This document shows positions 31,946-41,921 of a DNA stretch of 64,000 bases, in pieces. A program made the position numbers and the translations under genes. The stretch comes from Puccinellia tenuiflora (lineage: Eukaryota > Streptophyta > Magnoliopsida > Poales > Poaceae). The first letter of the stretch is position 1. The number at the start of each line of letters is the position of its first letter. Location of the stretch: assembly GCA_012064385.1 (NCBI GenBank), contig QRDG01000240.1:1588216-1652215 (forward strand). The letters are read 5' to 3'. The notes beneath the pieces are model-generated. The model searched no databases and had not been told where the DNA came from. It was given only the letters and a program-made list of their open reading frames with translations.

Positions 31946-34512
31946 GAGCACAATCTAGCAGGATTCATTTTTCGGTTTTCCATCAATTTTCATAATGAAA
32001 ACCCCGAATATATAGCAGGATATGCTGTGGATAATTATGACTGCTGGCCGGCGTACAGTTCACCCAGACGCAAGAATTGCGAAACAAATAAAACTAGAGC
32101 TCAGTATGATACTATTATGGTTCTAAAAAAATATAATAATATATATAAGTAACGTCCATGTAAGGGAACTTTAAGGTAGCAGAAAAGGAGATTTAGTTCA
32201 AGTTGCGCATGAAAGCAAATCTGGCATTAAGACTGAAAAGGGTTACCATTGGATGCTGGGAGCAGCATCTAAGCCTCCAGCCCAGGTCAAAGATCTCTGC
32301 ACCACCCAGGATGGATGGCATGTCCCTTTCATCTCCAGCTGCATAAACATCTCAAGGGATTAGGATATGCATGCCCCTTCGGCCCGTCCAGTGGGTCAAT
32401 AGTTCAGTTTACGGATGCCTGCCCGTGGTTTTGTCCCGCTGTTTATATTTTATTTTTCATTCAGTAATTCGATCTTTGCTGAATATTATATATAGAGTAG
32501 CTAGTAGCACTGGTAAACTAGTGTTGGCTGTCAATCAAACAACAGCAAGCAAGCAGATAGATTGATAAACATGTCAGTGCTTGGACTAAAGCACATCACC
32601 ATCATCATCTCTGAGCCTTTTCCTATATTCTTCGTTCTCTTTTGGAGGTGCACGCTGGTTTCTCCAAAAGAACAACGAGATTAAAGTGAACACAAGAAAA
32701 AATACATGATGATGTGACCATGACAGCCACTTCACTTAGTTTAGTCATGTTAGTGCCAAATCAACAGAATTGCTTGCAACACACAGTTTAGGTCTACTGT
32801 CCATCCAGGCGTACACACAACGAACAAGATTGCTCGTTTCAGAAGTCAACTGTTATCGAGAAATATACATACAGATGATCTAACTGAAGCTTACTGGAAT
32901 GTTTACTTGTTTATCTGACTAGAGAAATGCCTGCGTAATTGCCGGAATTCACGGTTGATTGGATGGTGTGAGATATGATCAAACAATTTGTTCTCCACAG
33001 GGACACGCCATGACCTGTTCGTCTTATATATGACTGAGCAAAGATAGTTCAGCCTAAATTTTTTGAGCAAAGCTAGATTGTTTTTTCTGTTAACATCTTA
33101 AACTTCACAAGAAAAATAGTGGCATATCCATAAAAGGAGATGTTATTGTCCCGGTGCTTTCAGGACAGAAAGAACAAACTTGAATGAGGCTATAAGGGCT
33201 CGATACACTAATCTGGAGGAAACTTCAAGCATGTCCTCAGCCCAAAAAAAAAACTAATGTAACATATCTACCAGCAGATCTTTAGGGTTACAACAATGTA
33301 TAAGAAAATTTTGAACACCTGTAAGCTAACTAACATGAAATGCATGGCTGCTACAAATAAAAACAATTGAAAATTATGTACAGATCAGAACTGACAGATT
33401 GTTGATTAGAGAGTTCTGCTACTCTGTTGCAGCACTGATGGTTAGATCAGTACATTGAACAATTATTTCTTCCAAGACAACTGAGAGATTGTTGCTCTAC
33501 TACCAGCTATAAGAACTAAGTATTCACCATAAGCACATTAACATTCCAAATGGGAGAATGGTGACTTTGCATCTTACGATTGATGCCTCCGACCAAATTA
33601 CAAGAAGTGTGAACATCTGGACAAGGGTTTGATTGATGTCTCCAACCAAATTACAAGATTTTGCATCTGGACTATGGGAAGATCATCTTTGTCAAGAACT
33701 TTCTTTGGATGCATACCATGCACTCAGAGGCCTAAGCGAGGAAGTCTAGTTTTCTATATACAGACCAACAATTATATTATGTATACAACAAAGGGATATG
33801 TGAACAAAGTTGTCAAGCTATCCGTCTGCTTCAAAACACTATAGAGATGCATATGCTACCCGTCTTACATTACATAACACACTGGAAGTCATTGAACATT
33901 CACGTCACATTAACAAACTTAGCCAGTTATCGCATATATGAGCATGGCTAGCGCAAGACAACATGATGCTCTCAAGAATAAGAAATAATCATACCATATT
34001 GATACGTTAAACCTTAACCATTCTCTGATAGTTGATTACCGGATTAGCCGGTCCATGACATATTGACAAGTTATTTTCCCTATAAAGATATAAGTAGAAG
34101 AAGAAAAGAGGAAAATATGTTCAGGTATACCAACAGCAATCATGAACAAAATATTTGTCGGAAAGAGCTAATCTTTCTTGAACTAAAATTACAATTACAT
34201 GTTTCAAGCCTATCCACTCAAGAATCTAAACTACAACATTCACAGTTCTTCCTGTCCTGCTTTTGCAACTTAGAAAGTGAATAAATTGAAAATTTTCCCC
34301 AGTTATACAATTACAAATATGCAACCAGCAGCCTTACAGATTGATGCTCATCGTAGCAGCAGCAGCAATTAACAGCAACAAATAGTGGTGTCGAGAGCTA
34401 AAACCCACCTGTTTTTGCACCTCCTGCCGACGAACGAACTGACATCACCGTAGCTACCTCCCTACCGTCAAATGCTACACGGCCGCCTTCACAGGGCGAC
34501 TGCTGACCCATG
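31946..34512. other. Intergenic region between WEB and VQ genes
   Basis: I see no supported gene. It includes the 3' UTR side of the VQ gene and a small direct repeat, TTGATGCCTCCGACCAAATT near 33580 and TTGATGTCTCCAACCAAATT near 33632. The rest is AT-rich and unremarkable. Confidence 0.5.
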
Positions 34513-35451
34513 CTACATATCTCTCCACCGTGGGCTCAGCAAGGGGAAGAACCCGGACGGCGAGAGCAGCCCTGACGGCGACTGCGGGAACCATAGCCCT
34601 GGCGAAGGCGGCGGCATGGGCCCTGGTCCCAGGATCCCTGATCCTGGCAGCGGCGACAACATGGGGAAGTTTGGCGAGGGTTGCTGGAACCCCGGGGACA
34701 GGAGCGGGTAGGGCGACCTGGGCGTCGGCGAGAGCAAATTGAGAAATCCGGTCGGCGAAGGGAGTATCCCGGGCGACGGCAACGGCGGCGGAGGCGGGGG
34801 GTAAGGGTGCTGCTGCGGAGGCCCCCGTCCTGCGGCTGCAGCTGCGGCCGCGGCATGAGCATGAGCGGCAGCAGCGGCGGCGGCGGCGGCGCCTGGAGGA
34901 GTGGCGCTGAAGAGGGAGTTCTCGAGGATGCGCATGTAGGCGGAGACCGGGGAGTCGGCCCAGGCGGGGCCGGACGGAGGCATGGGCATGTGGTGCGGCG
35001 GCGGAGGGCGGTGGAAGACGGGGTTGTGGTTAGGGTTGGGCATCTGGTGGTGGTTGTGGTTGTGGTTGTGGACAGGAGGGGGCCGGGCGACGGGGGTTGC
35101 GATGGGGGGCGGACGGATCTTCTGGAGGCGCATGGAGGCGGGCTTGGGCTGCTGCTGCTGCTGGAGCGGCGGCGGGGGACGGTGCGCGTACTGCTGCTGC
35201 TGCTGGGGCGGAGGAGGGGAAGGGGTCCCGGCGGTGAGCTGCTGGACCATGTCGCGGAAGTGGTTCTTGCTGATGTTGTAGACCTGCGGCTGGGGGTGCG
35301 GCGGGCGGGCGGGCTGAGCCTGCTGCTGCTGCTGCTGCTGCTGAGGAGGGGGCGGCGGCGTGGCCTTGCGGATGTTCCGGCCGAGCTTGTTGACGCCGAG
35401 GTGCTGGTTGTGGGCGCCGCCGCCGCTACTGCCGCTGCTGCTGCGGTCCAT
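34513..35451 (-). CDS. IKU1-like: HAIKU1-like VQ-motif protein, 312 aa, single exon
   Basis: The start at 35451 is chosen because MDRSSSG...LGVNKLGRNIRK aligns with the N-terminus of HAIKU1-type VQ proteins; an upstream in-frame ATG would add only low-complexity residues. The VQ motif FRDMVQQLTAG is at residues 65-75 after VYNISKN. The family signature FxxxVQxxTG is kept except for Ala in place of the final Gly. Further conserved blocks are RLQKIRPP, SPVSAYMRILENS, SPRSPYPLLSPGFQ, and a C-terminus repeating SPSG and ending LLSPRW. VQ proteins act in the nucleus with WRKY factors; HAIKU1 controls endosperm and seed size in Arabidopsis. Between the motifs are long Gln, Pro, His/Asn and Ala runs. 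The gene is head-to-head with the B3 mini-gene. Confidence 0.9.
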   Translation of the reverse strand: MDRSSSGSSGGGAHNQHLGVNKLGRNIRKATPPPPPQQQQQQQQAQPARPPHPQPQVYNISKNHFRDMVQQLTAGTPSPPPPQQQQQYAHRPPPPLQQQQQPKPASMRLQKIRPPPIATPVARPPPVHNHNHNHHQMPNPNHNPVFHRPPPPHHMPMPPSGPAWADSPVSAYMRILENSLFSATPPGAAAAAAAAAHAHAAAAAAAAGRGPPQQHPYPPPPPPLPSPGILPSPTGFLNLLSPTPRSPYPLLSPGFQQPSPNFPMLSPLPGSGILGPGPMPPPSPGLWFPQSPSGLLSPSGFFPLLSPRWRDM

Positions 35452-35841
35452 GACGGCAGATCGGCGATGGATTTGCCGTGGGCGGAGGAGCGCGGAGCGG
35501 AGCGGAGGTGGGGGGGAGGAGGGGAGGAGGAGGAGGACGGGAGGCGCACGCAATGGAATTCGTTAGCAAGTTGCAGTTGCAGCGTGGTTTCTTTGACTTT
35601 GGAGGCACTCGCCGCTCAGAATGGAGGAGCAGGCCGACACACACACTCTCTTGTCTCGCATGACTCATCAGTGCGTTTCCATTTCCCGTTTACTGTCAAA
35701 CGCGCAGATCTCTGCCAGCCATTGGCCTGCCATAGCTTGACTACTGGCGTGAGAGGTGGGGAACGTCAGCTAGTTGCCACCTTTCATTTTTGAAAGAACA
35801 ACGAGATTTTCTTTAACCAGACTAGGCACGAAATAAACGTA

Positions 35842-37975
35842 GGGTGTGTTTGGTTGCCTACTGCAAACCCATACAGCTTGTGGAGACATGTTTTCGGCTT
35901 GTTTGCTTGTCTGGGCTGTACCGCGTTCCTGCACGGTGTGAATCTTAAAGTTGTATCGGGCCAGGTCTAGGAGAACGCTCGATTTGACCGATTTCGTGGG
36001 GCCATCCTCGCCTAGGCCAAAATTCGCTCCCTCCTGCACGCGCGGGGAAGGGGTGGGAGATGCCGAACACGCGGCCATAAATCCCCTCACCGTCCATCTC
36101 CCCCACTCACTCCACTCACTCATCTCCTCTCTCCTCTCTTCCTCAGCGGTTCCTCTGTCACGGTGCCGTCGGCACGCCCACAGCTCCGTCGCCTGCATCT
36201 TCGGTGGGAGAGGAAGGCAGGCCATCCATACTTTTTCATCGACCGGCTAGATCTTCGTCTGCAGCGACGGCCGCGCTGCTCACCGTCATCCTCGAAGGCT
36301 TCATCCATGGCGGTAAAGATGTTCTACACCCCTTAAGAGCTACTTTGTATCGTAGATCTGTAGATCGTGGTAGATTTATCGGCTAAGGTTGACATGCACA
36401 GTAGACCTGGCTCGATTTAGGGGGTCGATATGTGTTGTACGGTTCGATTTTCATGTGTTCGTGCGTATTTTTTTATGCGGGCCGATGATGAACACTACGA
36501 AATGTGTCTTAGGGGTGAAGGGTACCGTTCCGAAAACAAGGTAAACTTCATGTCTACATTGGCTTTGGCACGGTGCTCCGACCCCTACGAACTCTACTTG
36601 ATTATGGTAACTGAGGCCAAGAATCGATCTGATAGATCAACTGTTTTATGTTCCTTTTCTTAAGTAGGTATTAAGAGAACATCTTTTGAGTGTTCGTTTT
36701 TTCCAGTGCCTATGATGAAGGGTGTTTGAATTGTCAAGCAGTTGTACCATTGTCACCAGAAGACAACCACCAAAATTAAGAACCAAGCACAAGTCATTGT
36801 GTCTTCTACTTGAATTTGTTGGTTGTCATGTGGTGCCTAGTTGTCGACGCCTGCTACCTTGTGAACCTAACTGAGGCTTCTATTTTCTGTCTTGTATGGC
36901 CGATGATTATAGTGTGGCATGACATATGTGCATGGAGGTGATTGTATACGACCTTGTGCACAGTACAACCAAATTAGTTGTGCATACCTCTTGGTCGTGC
37001 ACGAGTCATCTGCTTGAGATCTTTGTGTGCTATTTTTTATGGCACAATTTTGACACAAGTTGGCTATTTCTTTTCACACAAGTTGGCTATTTGTTTTGAA
37101 TCAGCGAGATGATGTTTTCACACAAGTTGGCTATTTATTTTATAGTCAACGAAGGGCAAGGAGATTGAAGGAGGCAGTGCTTCCAAGAGGAGGAAGGTCC
37201 CCCTCGGGCACTTCCACGATGTGGTGTCTCCAACCCACTTCTGCAAGATTATCCGGGCACCTGGTTTGGACTTGCTGCTCATTCATCCAGCGTTCCGTCA
37301 TCATCTAGGAAGCATCCTGAAAGAGATCATCCTCAAGACGAACACTGGCTACAACTGGAGGGTGACCATCGTCGACCATAATGGGTGTGCAGCGATTGAT
37401 AACGGATGGGCAACATTTGCCGTGTGCCACAACATCAAAATCGGGCACTTCTTGACCTTCAAGTTGCTAAAGCCAACTGTTTACAGAGTAACCATCTTCA
37501 GCACCGACGATGCCGAGATTGTGAAGAAGTGTGACGAACATCCTGTGAACCTGCTTCTGTAAACTACCATCCAGAAGTCCTGAAATCTATCTTTACCTGT
37601 TTAGTTGATGTCTTGACGAACTTGTTGTCTATGACTATTACCATATATGACTACTGTTTAAGTCTATGACTATTAGCGGTATGACTATCTTTGACTGTTT
37701 GTCTGTGTTGTGGTAGTCTATGACTGTTATGCTGGTAAGCTCACCACTCCAAGAAGTGGTGACAGTACAAGCCTAGGCGCTGGTAACCAAACATCATGCT
37801 TTGCATCTGAGTTCTAACTTACAGCCCACCAAACAGCATTGTTGCACCCAGCCAAACGGGGCTGGCTAGAATATTGTTGGCAATCAAACGGGCTGCACAA
37901 CATGGCCCAGGCTACGTTTTTTCAGGACCACGGATGCAAAAGGCTAAAAATGCATGCGAGCAACCAAACACGCCC
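35842..37975. mobile_element. Candidate TIR transposon enclosing the B3 mini-gene
   Basis: The left end reads GGGTGTGTTTGGTTGCC at 35842. The right end, reverse complemented from 37975, reads GGGCGTGTTTGGTTGCT. These are inverted termini matching at 15 of 17 positions. Further TTTGGTTGCC-like motifs occur just inside the right end. Flanks are ...ACGTA on the left and ATAGC... on the right, giving at most a TA-like target duplication. No transposase is encoded; the only gene inside is the complete B3 mini-gene with its own TATA-like CATAAAT (36076). The termini could instead be two unrelated fragments of one MITE family. Confidence 0.5.
36307..37562 (+). CDS. Single-B3-domain DNA-binding protein, 140 aa, two exons
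   Basis: The model is exon 1 at 36307-36312 (ATGGCG, then GTAAAG) and exon 2 at 37146-37562 (after TTTTATAG), joined in phase 0 to read MASTKGKEIEGGSASKRRKV. A stop just upstream of 37146 in the same frame supports the acceptor. Residues from about 20 form a B3 fold: FHDVVSPTHFCKII, LILKTNTG-like strand ILKTNTGYNWRVTIV, then AIDNGWATFAVCHNIKIGHF and YRVTIFSTDDAEIVKKC. This resembles plant REM-type B3 transcription factors that bind DNA in the nucleus. The basic KRRK may be a nuclear signal. It is shorter than most B3 proteins and has no second domain. The six-base coding exon is the weak point of the model. Confidence 0.72.
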
Positions 37976-38039
37976 ATAGCTTTCAGTAAAATCGGTCTTC
38001 CAAATCCGACTTGTCACACATCTCCTACTGTCGTACTTT

Positions 38040-38287
38040 TCAAGGTCTATTGATTGGTTATCACAAAGAAGACTCTCTTGTGAGAGCCTAGATGTAAAAG
38101 AAAATGAGATAATAGCATTGATTGTATTTGCCTCGCTTGTGCAAAATTGTCTAGACGTATTTCTGCATTACATACATCCACTTTTATGAGAATTAGTATG
38201 GGACAGACTAATACTTCTCAAGGTTCATTGATTGGTTATCGCAATAGAAGACTCTCATGGGAGCTTAGATGTAAAAAAACAAAGAGG
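38040..38287. repeat. About 68-bp direct repeat, 179 bp apart
   Basis: CAAGGTCTATTGATTGGTTA (38040) and CAAGGTTCATTGATTGGTTA (38219) open two similar blocks. Both run through AGAAGACTCTC and TAGATGTAAAA. The copies are diverged. Confidence 0.8.
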
Positions 38288-39369
38288 TATCCCTCACGCG
38301 CAAATTCATATGAACAGTTGATAAGGGAGTCGCGGTACAAATATTTGTATTGCAAATTGTATCCTTGGCTCCCTGTCGTTGTTAACAATGATGATATGCA
38401 TATGTTTGAGCCTTAAAATATCACTTCAAGCAGCTAAATCTGTTTGTGTTATATTCTCCAAATTTCAGCACACCCCTATTTTGCCTTCATTAAATGTTGC
38501 CAAGTACTACGACTTACTTTCGAGGTTCCACCACCATTTACATCTAGTCCCCCTTTAGATTTAGGTTTGTAAAATAACTGTCCACTTCAACATGTGATAT
38601 TTCTTTTACTGTTGTCAACCTGCGAAAAAACATTCTCTTAATCTTATTCACTATCTCCAACACAATAACATGAAGCATGTACATGGATATACGAAAAGTA
38701 GGAATACTACACAGATTGTTCAAAAAAAAAAACTCATCATAACCTCCTCCTTGGACTCCACATGCCTGACGTGGCGGTGAAGTGGCTAGCGGTGCATGAG
38801 CTCGCGACCGCTTCCTAACCACCAGCGTCACCATTTTGTACCCCAAATAATGCGCGCAGCGGCTCCCGCATCCTTGATCACTGCCTGATACTCGGTAGGT
38901 GCTAGCTAAAAGGTTCGATTCGCTCCTTGCCTGGTACAACATTGTGTTATATCCATGTACAGTAGTACCGATGAACTGAATTGAATACACAGGTGTTGAT
39001 CATAAACTAGACATCTTAATTTTGTGTGCACTGCATCTAATGAGCATAAACAATACTGTTTTTTTTTTGCATAGAGCAGCACAAATATCATTTAATCATG
39101 AAATTTGGCACGTATATAGAAAACTTGTATATGTTCGTACCAAATATTATAAAATTTTCTGATTCTTTTTTACTATTTTTACAATTTTTTATTTTGGTAG
39201 GAGCATGTGAGATCGGGAACCACAGTGAATTTCCGTGAATAAAACATTGAACTGTTCAGTTATTTGGAATATCTTTCCGCAACTAAATTTGTATGACAAC
39301 GAGAGGGTGTACCATGTATACATAAGAACCAAAACACGGTACAACTGAAGCACAAAAGAATGTTGTTTG

Positions 39370-39478
39370 CCATAAACAACAACACATCATTAACGATAAA
39401 GATCAACACATTATCATAAACAATAACACATGTCCATAAACGACAACACATCATTAACGATAAACATCAACACATTGT
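39370..39478. repeat. 64-bp tandem repeat pair
   Basis: CATAAACAACAACACATCAT and CATAAACGACAACACATCAT, each followed by TAACGATAAA and ATCAACACATT, are offset by 64 bp. Related CATAAACAATAACACA lies between them. Confidence 0.8.
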
Positions 39479-39696
39479 CTTAAACAAGAATGCATTGTCA
39501 TACACTTTAAACTAACAAACACACAGCAAAATATATAGATATAGATTTACCATTAGCACTACAATGGGTATGAGATTTCCCCCATTTACATACTCACAGT
39601 GGCGAAGGCAGCAACAAAAACCTGTTGGGTCAGCCTGCTTAGCTACCAAGGATTAACCTGTAAATATCTACAAACTCAAGATGTTTTACAAAAAAG

Positions 39697-41406
39697 TGAT
39701 GGGTTCGTTGCATACAAAACAAAAAATTTCCTACGAAACAAGCGGAATAAACCCAACGGATCTAGATCTATTAGACGAAGGTAGCGAGGAGGAGATCCAA
39801 TCTCATACCCTTGAAGAACGAGCAAACGCGTTTTGTCGATGCAGGGGTTGGTTAGTCGATCCCCGCAACTAGACTCATCTAGTCGCGAGAAGATGTATTA
39901 TCCTTCGAGATCCAATCCGATGAAGCGCCGCACGAGCAGCACCTCCGCGGTATCCACACGTTCAGCTTAATGAAGACTTCCTCTCCTTGATCCCGCAAGC
40001 GAGGAGGAAGTGGCTCGCAAGATTCCAGCAGCACGACGGTGTGGTGGTGGAGATCCCGGCAGGGCTTCGCCAAGCAACTGCGGGAGAGAGGAGGGAGGTG
40101 GAGGAGAGGGGCGGCGGCTAGGGCATCAGGGTGTGTGCCCCATCCCTCCCTCCTCCTTATATAGGCGTGGGGGGGCATCCCTTGCCCCTCCCCCAAGCCC
40201 TAGGGCGGCGGCCAAGGGGGGTTTGCTTGCCCCCGAAGGCGCCCCCTCCTTTTAGGGTTAGGGTTCCCCTTGGGCCAGCCGCATGGGCCTTTAGGGATGG
40301 GGTGCGGCCAGCCCATGTGGGCTGCTGCACCTCCCCTTAGCCCAAGCTGGTCCTACCGACAGGTGGGACCCACTTTGGAACCTTCCGGGACCTTCTAGAA
40401 TCTTTCCGGTACCCTGCCGGAAAATTCCCGAACTTTTTCGAAACCCCGGAAACCACTTTCCTTATATAAATCTTTATCTCCGGACTCTTCCGGAGCTCCT
40501 TGTGATATCTAGGATCTCATCCGAGACTCCGAATCAACATTTGATTAATTATCTCAACCTAAGCGCTAGCTACATCGAAGCCTTAAGTGTGTGACCCTAC
40601 GGGTTCGAGAACATGCAGACATGAATTAATCAATAACCAGTAGAGGGGTCGGGATGTCCATATCGGTTCCTACATATTCAACGAAGTTCTTTATCAGTTG
40701 AACCACGATGTCGGGTATTCAATTAATCCCGTATACGATTCCCTTTATCTCACGATATATCACTTGCCCGAGATTTGATCGTCGGTATCACCATACCTAG
40801 TTCAATCTCGTTACCTGGCAAGTTCTCTTTACTCGTTCCATAATATAGGATCCCCGTGACTACCACTTAGTCACATGTTTGCAAACTTCCGAATGCTATA
40901 TTACCGAGAGGGCCCAAAGATATCTCACTCTTGATTCATGTCACCCAACAAGTACCATCGGAGATACCTGAAAGCCACCTTTATAATCACCCAGTTACGA
41001 AGTGACGTTTGATGTCCACAAAGTATTCCTCCGGTAAACGGGAGTAACACAATCTCATGGTCTAAGAAAACTATACTTGACATATACAAAAGCGTTAGCA
41101 ATGAAACTATGTGACACGATCAATTGCTATGCTTTATGATTTGGTCTGTCCATCACATCATTCTCCTAATGATATGATTCCGTTATCAAGTGACTATAAC
41201 AAATCCATGGTTAGGAAACCTTAACCAACTCTTGAATAACGAACTTGTCATAAGAGGCTTACTAGGGACGCTTTGTCGTTTATATTCCACACATGTATTT
41301 TGTTTCCCGGTGAATACAATTATAGCATGGATAATAAACATTTATCATAAACTTGAAATATGATAATAAACAACTTTATTATTGCTTCTTGGGCATATTT
41401 TCAACA
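39697..41406 (-). repeat. 3' LTR of a BARE/WIS/Angela-like Copia element
   Basis: On the minus strand the LTR starts TGTTGAAAATATGCCCAAGA at 41406, preceded by the purine tract AAGTGGGAGAC. This is very close to the known BARE-1/WIS/Angela start and polypurine tract. Internal blocks are typical of that LTR (ATCATTAGGAGAATGATGTG, GGTATCTCCGATGG, CGAACCCGTAGGGTC). It has a TATATAAGG promoter box near 40157-40165. The left edge near 39697 is estimated from the conserved GAAATTTTTTGTTTTG segment. At about 1.7 kb its length fits the family. Confidence 0.85.
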
Positions 41407-41921
41407 GTCTCCCACTTGCACTAGACTCAATAATCTAGTTAACATTTGTAGCAATCTAACACCCATGGCCTTTTGGTGTTGATCATGTTTTGCTCGTGGA
41501 AGAGGTTTATCAAAAAGATCTGACGCTTCAGGTCTATTTGTATCTGCATCTATACGCATCACTCATTCTCCAATGGGTACGCATCACTCATTCTCCAATG
41601 AGATGGCTTTGTATATATTTGGTCAGTTGGTGAGACCTTAATTCCTTAGCTCGAATCAATGTCACCACCATTACGAAAATGGAGCTTCATAGTACTCGCA
41701 TTCTTGGAAATTCACCTAGTTCAATAAAAAACTCCTTGACACAAAATACTCTTCTTATTTGTTGTCAACAACAACATACTTAGCCTTTGTTGTAGTATCC
41801 ATCACAATACCTTTTGAAACTCATTCAAAACTAGTATGGAACTTCCTTCCAGCCTATCGTACCACCTTCTATTCAACACATATCTTAATTTGAGATAGAA
41901 TTATTTGTATATATGACAAGA
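41407..41921 (-). pseudogene. Decayed RNase H/3' end of the BARE-like pol
   Basis: It lies directly upstream (minus strand) of the BARE-like LTR. Only traces of the RNase H region are readable (MDTTTKAKYVVVDN, compare the usual STADAEYIA), with many stops. A 25-bp stretch with TACGCATCACTCATTCTCCA is duplicated in tandem at 41553-41602. The remnant is broken off by the gag-only element and continues at 53144. Confidence 0.6.

Larger units (their letters stand above)
37976..39696. other. Intergenic region with two small repeat pairs
   Basis: I see no supported gene. It contains a direct-repeat pair at 38040-38287 and a 64-bp tandem pair at 39370-39478, each listed separately. The right edge abuts the BARE-like LTR. 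Confidence 0.5.

Noticed and set aside
34536..35793. Alternative ORFs on both strands over the VQ gene
   Set aside because: They arise from GC-rich triplet repeats. Only the frame with the VQ motif and HAIKU1-like blocks is credible.
39370..39478. Regular repeats that superficially resemble a CRISPR array
   Set aside because: Only two or three imperfect units with no constant-length spacers, in a plant nuclear genome.
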